Source: Rhizorhabdus histidinilytica | GTDB lineage: Bacteria > Pseudomonadota > Alphaproteobacteria > Sphingomonadales > Sphingomonadaceae | DNA length: 64,000 nucleotides | Assembly: GCF_900167915.1 (NCBI RefSeq) | Contig: NZ_FUYM01000001.1 | Coordinates: forward strand, 558,001-622,000 | Reading direction: 5' to 3' | In this document: in pieces, positions 42,632-51,540 of the stretch | Layout: each line of letters opens with the position of its first letter | Position numbering within the stretch: the stretch's first letter is position 1 | The notes under the pieces: generated by a model | Databases searched by the model: none | What the model was told of the DNA's origin: nothing | What the model saw: the letters and a program-made list of their open reading frames with translations, nothing else | Translations under genes and position numbers: made by a program

Positions 42632-43792
42632 ATGAATCTTGAGTTCACGCCCGAGGAGATCGCTTTCCGCGACGAGGTCCGCGCCTTCTTCCGGGAGGCG
42701 CTGCCCGACGATCTGCGGCGCAAGATGATCAACCGCGAGCATCTGGAGAAGGACGACACGGTCCGCTGGCAGCGCATTCTCAACGCGCGCGGCTGGGCGG
42801 TCACGCACTGGCCCGTCGCCTATGGCGGCCAGGCCTGGACCCCTGCCCAGCGCTACATCTTCCAGGAGGAGATGGCGCTGGCCCATGCGCCAGAGGGATC
42901 GCCCTTCAATGTCAACATGATCGGTCCGGTGCTGTGCCGCTTCGGCACCGACGAGCAGAAGCGGCGCTTCCTGGCCGCTACCGCCAATCTCGACATCTGG
43001 TGGTGCCAGGGCTTTTCGGAGCCGGGCGCCGGATCGGACCTCGCCAGCCTGAAGACCAGCGCGGTGCGCGATGGCGATCATTATGTCCTCAACGGCCAGA
43101 AGATCTGGACCACCCAGGCGCAGCATGCCGACTGGATGTTCGGCCTGTTCCGCACCGACGGCAGCGGCAAGAAGCAGCAGGGGATCACCTTCCTGCTGCT
43201 CGACATGAAGACGCCGGGAATCACCGTGCGCCCGATCGAGACGATCGACGGTGGCCATGACGCCAATGAGGTGTTCTTCGACGACGTCCGTGTGCCGGTC
43301 GCCAATGTCGTGGGCGAGGAAGGCAAGGGCTGGGACGTCGCCAAGCATCTGCTGGGCAGCGAGCGCAGCGGCATCGCCCGCATCGGCCTCTCGAAGGAGC
43401 GGCTGTCGCAGCTCCGCAGCCTGGAGCGGCGGCTCGCCGCCGAAGGCGTGCTGACCCCGGCCGAGCACGAGCGGCTCGCCTTCAAGCTTGCCGAGGTCGA
43501 GGTCGAGTTGCGCGCGCTGGAGCTGACCCAGCTCCGCGTCGTCTCGGCAGATGCCCATGGCGGCGGCGCCAATGCCGCCGCCTCGATCCTGAAGGTCAAG
43601 GGCACCGAGATGCAGCAGCGCATGACGGAGCTGGTGCTCGAACTGGCCGGCCCCGCCGGGCTGGCCACGGCAGGGCATGACTGGGTGTCCGCGGCAGCGC
43701 CTTTCTACTTCACGATGCGCAAGGTCTCGATCTTCGGCGGATCGAACGAGATCCAGAAGAACATCATCGCCAAGACGATGCTGGGGCTGTGA
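42632..43792 (+). CDS. Acyl-CoA dehydrogenase (catalytic-type subunit of a pair)
   Basis: A 386-residue FAD-dependent acyl-CoA dehydrogenase. The flavin/substrate motif WWCQGFSEPGAGSDLASL is intact, then WTTQAQHADWM. A Glu in LLGSERSGIAR is at the position used as base in isovaleryl/long-chain-type enzymes. C-terminus IFGGSNEIQKNIIAKTMLGL is typical. The ATG is preceded by a TTG two codons earlier that I did not use. Six nt separate it from the partner gene. It would form a double bond next to the thioester. Confidence 0.92.
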   Translation: MNLEFTPEEIAFRDEVRAFFREALPDDLRRKMINREHLEKDDTVRWQRILNARGWAVTHWPVAYGGQAWTPAQRYIFQEEMALAHAPEGSPFNVNMIGPVLCRFGTDEQKRRFLAATANLDIWWCQGFSEPGAGSDLASLKTSAVRDGDHYVLNGQKIWTTQAQHADWMFGLFRTDGSGKKQQGITFLLLDMKTPGITVRPIETIDGGHDANEVFFDDVRVPVANVVGEEGKGWDVAKHLLGSERSGIARIGLSKERLSQLRSLERRLAAEGVLTPAEHERLAFKLAEVEVELRALELTQLRVVSADAHGGGANAAASILKVKGTEMQQRMTELVLELAGPAGLATAGHDWVSAAAPFYFTMRKVSIFGGSNEIQKNIIAKTMLGL

Positions 43793-43798
43793 CACGCA

Positions 43799-44929
43799 AT
43801 GGATTTTGAACTTACCGACGAGCAGAAGATGCTCAGCGAGACGGTCACCCGCTTCGTGGCGGAGACCTACGATTTCTCGAAGCGCGAGCATGCGCTGCGC
43901 AGCGCCGACGGCTGGAGCCGCGAGGCCTGGGCCGCGCTTGCCGAGATGGGCCTGCTCGGCCTGCCCTTCGCCGAGGAGGACGGGGGTTTCGGCGGCAGCG
44001 GCGTCGAGATGATGCTGATCATGGAGGCGCTCGGCCGCGGCCTGATGGTCGAACCCTATTTCGCGACGGTCGTGCTCGCCGGCGGCGTGCTGCGGCACGG
44101 CGCCTCGGCGGCGCAGCGCGCGGCGATCGTGCCGGGGGTGATCGCCGGGGAACGCATCCTGGCGCTCGCCCATGACGAGGCGGGGCAGGCGCGCCACACG
44201 CTCGCGGCGCGGACGACCGCCCGCCCGGCCGGCGACGGCTGGATCATCGACGGCGCCAAGATCGCGGTGATCCACGGCCAGAGCGCCGGCACGCTGATCG
44301 TCAGCGCGACGACGGGGGAGGGGCTGGGCCTGTTCCTCGTCGACGCCAGGGCCGACGGCGTCTCGATCGAGGCCACGCGCGGCTATGACGGGGTACCGGT
44401 GGCGTCGGTCCGGCTGGCGGGCGTCGCGGTCGGCGCCGACGCGCTGATCGGCGAGGCGGGGACCGGTGCTGCGATCCTCGATCGGTCGTTCGACGAGGCG
44501 CGCGCCGCTCTGGTCGCCGAGGCGGTCGGCGCGATGGCCGAGACGTTCGACATCACCGTCGACTATCTCAAGACCCGCCAGCAGTTCGGCGTCGCAATCG
44601 GCAGCTTCCAGGCGCTCCAGCACCGCGCGGTCGACATGCTGATGCAGCTCGAACTGTCGCGCAGCATGGCGGTGCTCGCCGCTCTGTCGCTGGACGGCGA
44701 TGCGGACCAGCGCCGCCGCAACATCGCCGCTGCCAAGGCGCAGATCGGCAAGTCGGGCCGGATGGTCGGGCAGGAGGCGGTGCAGATGCACGGCGCGATC
44801 GGCATCACCGCCGAGTATAAGGTCGGCCACGCCTTCAAGCGGCTGACCGCGATCGACGCGCTGCTGGGCGACCGCGACCATCATCTGGCGCGGCTCGTCG
44901 AACTGGGCGGGGTCTATCCGGCGGAGTGA
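43799..44929 (+). CDS. Acyl-CoA dehydrogenase-like partner subunit (degenerate active site)
   Basis: A 376-residue acyl-CoA dehydrogenase fold. The EPxxGSD flavin/substrate motif is lost (the region reads LAHDEAGQARHTL), and no Glu is seen at either usual base position. The end MHGAIGITAEYKVGHAFKRL is characteristic of the second subunit of two-gene dehydrogenases such as the mycobacterial ChsE1-ChsE2 type. I infer a heteromeric enzyme with the preceding protein; such enzymes act on large CoA esters. Confidence 0.9.
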   Translation: MDFELTDEQKMLSETVTRFVAETYDFSKREHALRSADGWSREAWAALAEMGLLGLPFAEEDGGFGGSGVEMMLIMEALGRGLMVEPYFATVVLAGGVLRHGASAAQRAAIVPGVIAGERILALAHDEAGQARHTLAARTTARPAGDGWIIDGAKIAVIHGQSAGTLIVSATTGEGLGLFLVDARADGVSIEATRGYDGVPVASVRLAGVAVGADALIGEAGTGAAILDRSFDEARAALVAEAVGAMAETFDITVDYLKTRQQFGVAIGSFQALQHRAVDMLMQLELSRSMAVLAALSLDGDADQRRRNIAAAKAQIGKSGRMVGQEAVQMHGAIGITAEYKVGHAFKRLTAIDALLGDRDHHLARLVELGGVYPAE

Positions 44930-44973
44930 CTGCTCCGCCGGCTGCTGTGCAGTTAGTTTCAGTAGGATTGAAA

Positions 44974-45036
44974 CCGTCCGTGCCGAGCCCCTCGATTGCC
45001 TGCAAGGCAGGCGCTCGAGGGGCTCGACACGAACGG
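44974..45036. repeat. Intergenic palindromic repeat, family A copy 3
   Basis: A 63-bp element from CCGTCCGTGCCGAGCCCCTCG to CGAGGGGCTCGACACGAACGG with the core hairpin GCCTGC-AAG-GCAGGC. The whole element is a long imperfect palindrome. It lies between convergent genes, as do the other copies. Confidence 0.75.
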
Positions 45037-45091
45037 ACAGTTCACAATCCGAAATTGAATCTATTTCTTTGTTTTACCGCTCCAGCGATCG

Positions 45092-46078
45092 TCAGCCTTC
45101 CGAGGCCTTGCGCAGCATCACCGCACGGTCGCAGTCGCGGACCACCACCAGCCGCATGCCGGGCACGGTATAGTCGGCGAACCCTTCGAACGGCTCGCGC
45201 TTGCCGGGGTGCAGCACGCGGATGAAGGTGTCGGCGTCGACCTTCAGGGTGAGTTCGCCCCGCGCACCGGCATCGACGGTGATCGAGTCCGGCGTCACCG
45301 CCATTACCGTTGCCGCGATCGCGCTGGGGTTGGCGGCCGACTGGACGCGCGAGTCGAACGAGATGCGCAGCCGGTCCGAACGGTTCGGCATGCCGCAATG
45401 GGGCGTGTAGGGATTCACGATCAGCACGTCGCCCGGCATATAGTCGGTGGTCGCCCAGGCATCGTCGGGGATCGCGTCGCGTGGGATCGGGTAGGGCGCC
45501 GGCTTGGCGGTGTTGTGGAAATAGCCGCGCTTGTTCTGGCCGACCGCCAGCGCCAGCCCGCCCATCTCGCGCGTGCAAGGCGTCAGCGTGATCCACACCG
45601 GCTTATAGTCCTGGATGCCGGGGCTGTAGAAGCCGTCCTGGTGGACGACGGTGGTCGGCCCGTTGGGCGGATAGGTGCGATACTGCACGATCGGTACCGC
45701 GCAGGCTGGCTCGCCCAGCACCTTCTCCATCACCGCGAGATTGGCGGGATGTTCGATCAGCCGGGCGGCGATTCCCGAATAGAGATCGCTTTCCTCCATG
45801 CCCCCGTCGAAGGCGCCGCCAATATATTTTCCTTCCGGATCGTCGGCGCGGGCGAGGCCGAGTTTCTCCGCCACCCTGAGCATCGCGTCGCGGGCCTCCG
45901 CGACCGACGCCTGGTCGAACACGCCGCGCAGCAGGATATAGCCATTTTCGTCGTAGAAGCGCTCCAGCGCCGCATGGTCGTCGAGCAGATGGTTGCAGCT
46001 TTCGAGCTCGCGGTCGGGCCGCACATCGGCGACCTTGATGTCCTCGGCCTCGGGCCGGTTGAGCGCTGCGACGGTCAT
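45092..46078 (-). CDS. Phytanoyl-CoA dioxygenase (PhyH) family protein (first)
   Basis: A 328-residue Fe(II)/2-oxoglutarate oxygenase. Iron ligands H146-x-D148 (VVHQDGFYS) and H227 (TPHCGMPNRSD); the 2-oxoglutarate Arg is in DRLRIS. PhyH enzymes hydroxylate CoA esters or free small molecules. It is a paralogue of the gene at 55644-56600. On the minus strand it lies downstream of the hydroxyacyl-CoA dehydrogenase, after a 110-bp gap with a small CCGGC-AATA-GCCGG hairpin. Confidence 0.92.
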   Translation of the reverse strand: MTVAALNRPEAEDIKVADVRPDRELESCNHLLDDHAALERFYDENGYILLRGVFDQASVAEARDAMLRVAEKLGLARADDPEGKYIGGAFDGGMEESDLYSGIAARLIEHPANLAVMEKVLGEPACAVPIVQYRTYPPNGPTTVVHQDGFYSPGIQDYKPVWITLTPCTREMGGLALAVGQNKRGYFHNTAKPAPYPIPRDAIPDDAWATTDYMPGDVLIVNPYTPHCGMPNRSDRLRISFDSRVQSAANPSAIAATVMAVTPDSITVDAGARGELTLKVDADTFIRVLHPGKREPFEGFADYTVPGMRLVVVRDCDRAVMLRKASEG

Positions 46079-46188
46079 GATCCTCTCCGTTGGTACGAGA
46101 CTCGGCGCACTTTGGCGTCACACCCCAGAAGATACTTTCCAGCACCGAAAGTGAGGGATGTTTTCCGGCAATAGCCGGATGAAACCGA

Positions 46189-47157
46189 TCATGGCTCGCG
46201 GTCCTGATCGCCCGCCAGCAACGCGAGCATCGCCATCAGCAGCGCGTCCTGCCGTCGAGCGATCTCCCCGACGCTGCGGCCGGCGGCGGCGGCATCCATC
46301 TGCCGCACCAGTTCGGCCTGCAAGGCGGGATCGCCGAGCGGCGGATCGGCCATCGTCTCCCAGCGCTTGAGGATGCCGGGCACGAATTTCGGCAGGAACT
46401 CGGCGAGGCCGCCCGCGCCGCCCGAGGTGTGGAAGGTGGTGAACTGGCCTTGGATCGCCCATTTGAGCGCCGGGCCGAAGCGGATCGCCTTGTCGACGTC
46501 CTCGACGCTGGCATAGCCCTCCGCCACCAGCCGCACCGCCTCGCGGAACATCGCGCTGGTGAGCCGGTTGCCGATATGGCCGAAAACCTCGCGGTTGAGG
46601 CGGATCGGCTCCTTGCCGAGCGCGGCGTAGAAGGCGAGCGCCGTGTCGACTGCCGCCGCGTCGGTCGCGTCGCCGCCGCCGACCTCGACCAGCGGGATCA
46701 GATGGACGGGGTTGAACGGATGGCCGAGGACGAAACGGGCGGCGGTGGCGAGGTCGGCCTGGAGATCGCTGATCGGCAGGCTGGAGGTGCTGCTGCCGAC
46801 GAGCACATCCGCGGGGGTGACCCGATCGAGCTCGGCGAACAGCGCGCGCTTTACGTCGCTTCGTTCGGGGGTGCTTTCCTGAACAAAATCAGCGCCTTCG
46901 ATGGCGCTCTCGATAGTCTCATGGAAGCTCAGCCGCCCCGACCAGTCATCGTCGGCGGGGGCCAGTCCCAACGCTGCCATCTGCGGCCAGGCCTGGGCGA
47001 CATGGGCGCGGGTCCGGGCATCGGCACCGGGGGCGGGATCGTGCAGCCGCACCGCCCGGCCGCTGCCGAGGAAGGCGGCGACCCAGCCGCCCCCGATCAC
47101 GCCACCGCCGATCGCCGCGACGGTGCCGATCGCCTGCTGGCCGCGATACCCGCCCAT
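46189..47157 (-). CDS. 3-hydroxyacyl-CoA dehydrogenase family protein (carnitine dehydrogenase-like)
   Basis: A 322-residue NAD-dependent dehydrogenase: AAIGGGVIGGGWVAAFLGSG, VQESTPER, GSSTSSLPISDLQ, catalytic His in LGHPFNPVHLIPLVEV, and the C-terminal helical domain with FGHIGNRLTSAMFREAV. The length and the HPFNPVHL block are those of L-carnitine dehydrogenase-like proteins rather than FadB-type. It would oxidise a 3-hydroxyacyl group. I use the ATG at 47157; a TTG overlapping the upstream stop region is an alternative. It follows a crotonase gene. Confidence 0.9.
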   Translation of the reverse strand: MGGYRGQQAIGTVAAIGGGVIGGGWVAAFLGSGRAVRLHDPAPGADARTRAHVAQAWPQMAALGLAPADDDWSGRLSFHETIESAIEGADFVQESTPERSDVKRALFAELDRVTPADVLVGSSTSSLPISDLQADLATAARFVLGHPFNPVHLIPLVEVGGGDATDAAAVDTALAFYAALGKEPIRLNREVFGHIGNRLTSAMFREAVRLVAEGYASVEDVDKAIRFGPALKWAIQGQFTTFHTSGGAGGLAEFLPKFVPGILKRWETMADPPLGDPALQAELVRQMDAAAAGRSVGEIARRQDALLMAMLALLAGDQDREP

Positions 47158-47162
47158 GCCGA

Positions 47163-47996
47163 TCAATAGCCCTTGAAGACCGGCTTTTCCTTGTTGGCGA
47201 AAGCGGTGGTCGCGGCCTTGTAGTCGTGGGTCATCATCGTCATCGCCTCATAGGCGATCGACAGCTCGCCGGTCAGGTTGACCTGGTCGCGGATGCACTT
47301 GTTGACCGCGGCCTTGGACCAGCGCACCGCCCAGATCGGCTGTCCGGCGATCTCGCGGGCGATCTTCATCGCCTCGTCGAGCACCTGCTCCTTGGGGAAG
47401 GCATAGTTGACCAGACCGATCTCCTCGGCCTTCTTGCCGTCCAGGAGCTTGCCGCGCATCAGATATTCCTTGGCCTTCTGCGGACCCACCAGCAGCGGCC
47501 ACATCACCGACCCACCGTCGCCGGTGACGAGGCCGACGCGGACATGGGTGTCGCCCAGCCGGGCGTCCTCGGCGACAATGCTCATGTCGCAGAAGGCGAA
47601 CAGCGAGGTGCCGAGGCCGATCGCGTCACCGTTGACCGCGGCGATGATCGGCTGCGGCGTCATCAGGATCTGGTCCCAGATACGCAGCGTGTTGATCGGC
47701 ACCCGCAGCGCGTATTTCAGGCCATATTCGGTCTGGGCGCGCTCGGCCATCAGCTTGATGTTGCCGCCGGCGGAGAAGGCCTTGCCGGCGCCGGTGAGGA
47801 CGATAACCTTGATCCGCTCGTCGCGGGCGAGCTTCAGCCAGATGTCCTCGAGCTGCCAGTGGTTGTGCGGACCGACCGCGTTGAGCGTGTCGGGGTCGTT
47901 CATGGTGACGACGGCGACGCCGTCCTCGCCGATGTCGACGGTCAGGAAGTCGAACTCGCTATAGTCGATCTCGCGCTGGAACTCGTTGTCGCTCAT
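47163..47996 (-). CDS. Crotonase-fold protein (enoyl-CoA hydratase/isomerase family)
   Basis: A 277-residue crotonase: VAVVTMNDPDTLNAV, AFSAGGNIKLM, AVNGDAIGLGTSLFAFCD. The two classical glutamates are replaced by eye (GTSL at the first site and GDTHVRVG, with His, at the second). So hydration by the usual mechanism is unlikely; isomerase or hydrolase chemistry is possible. Two ATGs are adjacent (47999 and 47996); GAGGAG upstream fits the second better. It lies between the FadJ-like gene and the hydroxyacyl-CoA dehydrogenase on one strand. Confidence 0.88.
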   Translation of the reverse strand: MSDNEFQREIDYSEFDFLTVDIGEDGVAVVTMNDPDTLNAVGPHNHWQLEDIWLKLARDERIKVIVLTGAGKAFSAGGNIKLMAERAQTEYGLKYALRVPINTLRIWDQILMTPQPIIAAVNGDAIGLGTSLFAFCDMSIVAEDARLGDTHVRVGLVTGDGGSVMWPLLVGPQKAKEYLMRGKLLDGKKAEEIGLVNYAFPKEQVLDEAMKIAREIAGQPIWAVRWSKAAVNKCIRDQVNLTGELSIAYEAMTMMTHDYKAATTAFANKEKPVFKGY

Positions 47997-48041
47997 CATA
48001 ATCTCCTCAAACCCTTTGGAGCCGGCGCGCCGGCGCGATGC

Positions 48042-50153
48042 TCAGGCGGCGGCGCGGCTCTTCTGCCATTCGGAAAAACCCTGTCCCTTCTCGGCCAGCT
48101 CGACCAGCAGCGGGGCTGGCTCGAGCGAGGGATCGTCGGGCGTGTCGGCGGCGAACTCCCGCAGGCGGGCGACGATGTGCGCCAGCCCGGTCTCGTCGGC
48201 GTAGAACATCGGCCCGCCCAGGTGGCGCGGCCAGCCATAGCCGTTGATCCAGACCAGATCGACGTCGGACGGCCGCAGCGCGATACCTGCCTCGACGATC
48301 CGCGCGCCTTCGTTGATCAGCGGAAACAGCAGCCGTTCGACCATCTCGTCCTCCGACATCTCGCGCCGGTCGATGCCCAGCTTCGCCGACGTGGCGACGA
48401 TCAGCGCGTCGGTGTCGGGGTTTGGGCGGGGGGTGCGATCGCCCGGCTCGTAGCGATAATAGCCCGATCCGGTCTTTTGGCCGAGCTGACCGCTCTCGAC
48501 GATCGCGTCGGCGATCGGGAAGGGCGTCCCGCGCCGCTTGCGGATCGCATAGCCGATGTCCAGGCCCGACATGTCGTTGGTGGTCAGCGGCCCCATCGGG
48601 AAGCCGAGATTGGTGAGTGCGGCATCCACCTGCGGCGGGAAGGCGCCGCGCTGGAGCAGTCGTTCGGCCTGGGCCGAGCGCTTGGCGACCATCCGGTTGC
48701 CGATGAAGCCGTCGCAATTGCCAGACCATACCGGCACCTTGCCGATCTTGCGGCCGACCGCCATCGCGGTGAGGATCGCCTCGGGGCTGCTCTTCGCCGC
48801 CTGCACCACCTCCAGCAGTTTCATCACATTGGCCGGTGAGAAGAAATGCATGCCGACGAAATCCTCGGGCCGGTCGAGCACCGATGCGATCTCGTCGACA
48901 TCGAGCGCCGAGGTGTTCGAGGCGAGCACGGTACCTGGCTTCACCCGCTTCTCCAGGTCGGAGAATATCTCCTTCTTGACCGCCATATCCTCGAACACGG
49001 CTTCGATCACCAGGTCCGCGTCGGCGACGGCGGCGCGGTCGGTCGCCGGGGTGATCAGCGCGAGGCGCCGGTCGACCTGCTCCTGGCTGATCGAGCCCCG
49101 CTTCATCGAGGTGGCGTAGTTGGCCCGGACCCGGTCCAGCCCGCGGTCGAGCGCCTCCTGCGTCGTGTCGACGATGACGACGGGGATGCCGGCGCCGGCG
49201 AAACACATCGCAATGCCGCCGCCCATCGTGCCGGCGCCGATGATCGCCGCCTTGGCGACGTCGCGCGCCTTGGCGTCCTTGGGCAGGCCGGGAATCCGGC
49301 CGGCCTCGCGCTCGGCGAAGAACAGGTGGCGCAGCGCGCGCGACTGGCTGCCCGCCATCAGCACGCGGTTGGCCTCGGCGTCGATCGCCATCGCCTCGTC
49401 GAAGGGCAGGGTGAAGGAGCGGCGGACCGAGGCGACGTTCGCGGCCGGCGCTTCCTGGCCCTTGCTGCGCGCGGTGAGCTTCGCGGCCAGCGCGTCGAAG
49501 GCGCTCGGATCGGCGCGGGTGGCGGCGATCTTGTCGTCGCGGCGGCTGACCGCCACCGCCGGCAGCTTCTCGTCGATCACGCGGCGGGCGAAGGCCGCGC
49601 CGACCGCATCAGGGGTGCCGTCCTCGACCGCGTCGAGGATACCGAGCGCCAGTGCCTGGGTGGCGCCGACCGGCTTGCCCGACAGCACGAATTCGAGGGC
49701 CTTCTCCGGCCCGATGATGCGCGGCAGCCGCTGCGTCCCGCCGCCGCCGGCGAACAGGCCGAGATTGATCTCGGGCAGGCCGACCTTGGCCGAGGGGACG
49801 GCGACGCGGAACGGGCAGCCGAGGGCGGTCTCGAAACCGCCGCCCAGAGCGGTGCCGTGGATCGCGGCGATCACCGGCTTGGGCGAGCTCTCGATCGCGA
49901 GGATCATCTCCTGGAGGGTCGGGGGCACGCGCGGCTTGTTGAACTCCGTGATGTCGGCGCCGGCGAAGAAGGTGCGCCCTTCGCAATAGAGCACGATCGC
50001 CTTGACCGCGGCGTCGGCGTTCAACTGTTCGAGTGCCTGGACGACGCCGCTGCGCACCGCCTGTCCCAGTGCGTTGACCGGTGGGTTGTCGCTGCGGATG
50101 AAGCCGATGTCGCCGTCGATGCGCGTGGAGATCTTCTCGTTTACCTGGGTCAT
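48042..50153 (-). CDS. FadJ/FadB-like bifunctional enoyl-CoA hydratase / 3-hydroxyacyl-CoA dehydrogenase
   Basis: A 703-residue two-enzyme protein for beta-oxidation. Residues 1-190: crotonase domain with both catalytic Glu present (ALGGGFETALG and VGLPEINLGLFAGGGGTQRL). Residues about 300-690: dehydrogenase with AAIIGAGTMGGGIA, ASNTSALDVDEIA, catalytic His in GMHFFSPANVMKLLEVV and two C-terminal helical repeats (CDGFIGNRM and TGSGYYRYE). Its hydratase site is intact, unlike that of the three separate crotonases in the window. Divergent from the acyl-CoA dehydrogenase operon. Confidence 0.95.
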   Translation of the reverse strand: MTQVNEKISTRIDGDIGFIRSDNPPVNALGQAVRSGVVQALEQLNADAAVKAIVLYCEGRTFFAGADITEFNKPRVPPTLQEMILAIESSPKPVIAAIHGTALGGGFETALGCPFRVAVPSAKVGLPEINLGLFAGGGGTQRLPRIIGPEKALEFVLSGKPVGATQALALGILDAVEDGTPDAVGAAFARRVIDEKLPAVAVSRRDDKIAATRADPSAFDALAAKLTARSKGQEAPAANVASVRRSFTLPFDEAMAIDAEANRVLMAGSQSRALRHLFFAEREAGRIPGLPKDAKARDVAKAAIIGAGTMGGGIAMCFAGAGIPVVIVDTTQEALDRGLDRVRANYATSMKRGSISQEQVDRRLALITPATDRAAVADADLVIEAVFEDMAVKKEIFSDLEKRVKPGTVLASNTSALDVDEIASVLDRPEDFVGMHFFSPANVMKLLEVVQAAKSSPEAILTAMAVGRKIGKVPVWSGNCDGFIGNRMVAKRSAQAERLLQRGAFPPQVDAALTNLGFPMGPLTTNDMSGLDIGYAIRKRRGTPFPIADAIVESGQLGQKTGSGYYRYEPGDRTPRPNPDTDALIVATSAKLGIDRREMSEDEMVERLLFPLINEGARIVEAGIALRPSDVDLVWINGYGWPRHLGGPMFYADETGLAHIVARLREFAADTPDDPSLEPAPLLVELAEKGQGFSEWQKSRAAA

Positions 50154-50284
50154 GATGGCTTGGTCGGGCCCCGTGCTGCTGGCTATGGTCGTGCCTCGCA
50201 GAAGCTATCCGCGGCCCGCGCTGTCAAGCAAAGCGCCAGGCGCCGCCAGAGGTATCGAGAATGTGAAGCTTTGTCCGGCCGCCT

Positions 50285-50322
50285 TCGCATCGTGCTGATC
50301 GCGATTTAGGCGGACGATGCGA
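50285..50322. promoter_or_regulatory. Inverted repeat TCGCATCGT / ACGATGCGA, candidate operator
   Basis: Perfect 9-nt arms separated by 20 nt, ending 37 bp before the acyl-CoA dehydrogenase start, in the 206-bp gap between divergent operons. It could be a regulator site or a leader hairpin; no homologous site was found elsewhere in the window. Confidence 0.35.
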
Positions 50323-50359
50323 TGATGCGCGGCCGCGCGATACCAAGGGAAGCCTTTTG

Positions 50360-51514
50360 ATGCAGTTCGATCTGACCGAAGAACAGTCCATGTTCCGGGA
50401 TGCCGTCGCGGCGTTCGCGCAGCGGCACCTGGCGGCCGGTGCCCTGGAGCGCGCGCATAGCGACGATTATCCATGGGAAGTCGCGCGGATGATGGCCGAA
50501 CAGGGCCTGATCGGCATCACCATCCCGGAGGAGAAGGGTGGCCTCGGCGGATCGCTGATGGACGCGGTGATCGCGATCGAGACGATCGCATCGGTCTGCC
50601 CTCGCTCGGCGGACGTGGTGCAGGCCGGCAATTTCGGCGCGATCCGCACCTTCGCCCAGTTCGCGAGCGACGCGCAGAAGGAGCAGTATCTGGCGCCGTT
50701 GCTGAAGGGCGACGGCCTGATCTCGGTGGCGATGACCGAACCCAATGCCGGATCGGCGGTCACCGAGCTGACGACCACCGCGGTTCCCGACGGCGACGGC
50801 TTCCGCGTCAGCGGGCAGAAGATCTTCACCACCCACGGCACCCATGCCACCGTATTCCTGGTCTACGTCCGCTACGGGCCTGGCACCGGCAATATCGGTT
50901 CGGTGCTGATCGAGCGCGGGCAGGAGGGGTTCAGCTTCGGCAAGCCGGTACGCTTCCTGTCGGGCGAGGAGTGGAACCCGCTGTTCTTCGACAATGTCTA
51001 TGTGCCGAAGGACAAGGTGCTGCTGGGGCCGGGCGGGTTCAAGCAGCAGATGTCGGGCTTCAACGTCGAGCGGATAGGCAACACCGCGCGTAGCCTGGCG
51101 CTGGGCCGCTACGCCTTCAACGCGGCGGTCGAACATGCCAAGACGCGCAAGCAGTTCGGTCGCGCGCTCTGCGAGTTCCAGGGCCTGCAATGGAAGTTCG
51201 CCGAGATGAAGCTGAAGCTCGATGCGGCGCAGCTATTGCTCTACCGGGCCGCGACCAACGCCGACAAGGGCCTGCCCTCGCCGGACGAGACGGCGATCGC
51301 CAAGGTCGCGTGCAACCGGGCGGGATTCGACTGCGCCAATGAGGCGATGCAGGTCATGGGCGGTGCCGGCTACAGCCAGGACGGGCTGGTGGAATATTGC
51401 CTGCGCCGCACGCGCGGCTGGATGATCGCCGGCGGCGCGATAGAGATATTGCTCAACCGGATCGCCGAGGGCGTTTTCGATATGCGGTTTCCCCAGGGGC
51501 CGGCCAAGGCCTGA
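50360..51514 (+). CDS. Acyl-CoA dehydrogenase (third)
   Basis: A 384-residue acyl-CoA dehydrogenase: TEPNAGSAVTELTTTA (Ala where Asp is usual), FTTHGTHATVFL, RKQFGRALCEFQGLQWKFAEM, VMGGAGYSQDG. The MCAD-type base (Glu of EGT) is absent: the site reads IAGGAIEI. A Glu in FNVERIGNTAR is at the position used by isovaleryl-CoA dehydrogenase. So it probably is active with the alternative base. It is the first gene of the operon with the Rieske oxygenase and KstD-like flavoprotein (26-nt gap). Confidence 0.92.
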   Translation: MQFDLTEEQSMFRDAVAAFAQRHLAAGALERAHSDDYPWEVARMMAEQGLIGITIPEEKGGLGGSLMDAVIAIETIASVCPRSADVVQAGNFGAIRTFAQFASDAQKEQYLAPLLKGDGLISVAMTEPNAGSAVTELTTTAVPDGDGFRVSGQKIFTTHGTHATVFLVYVRYGPGTGNIGSVLIERGQEGFSFGKPVRFLSGEEWNPLFFDNVYVPKDKVLLGPGGFKQQMSGFNVERIGNTARSLALGRYAFNAAVEHAKTRKQFGRALCEFQGLQWKFAEMKLKLDAAQLLLYRAATNADKGLPSPDETAIAKVACNRAGFDCANEAMQVMGGAGYSQDGLVEYCLRRTRGWMIAGGAIEILLNRIAEGVFDMRFPQGPAKA

Positions 51515-51540
51515 CGCAGAACCGGGGAGAGGATGGAGCC

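Noticed and set aside
46165-46178. Hairpin CCGGC-AATA-GCCGG as terminator of the hydroxyacyl-CoA dehydrogenase gene
   Set aside because: No U-run on the transcribed strand and a short stem; could be an operator at best.
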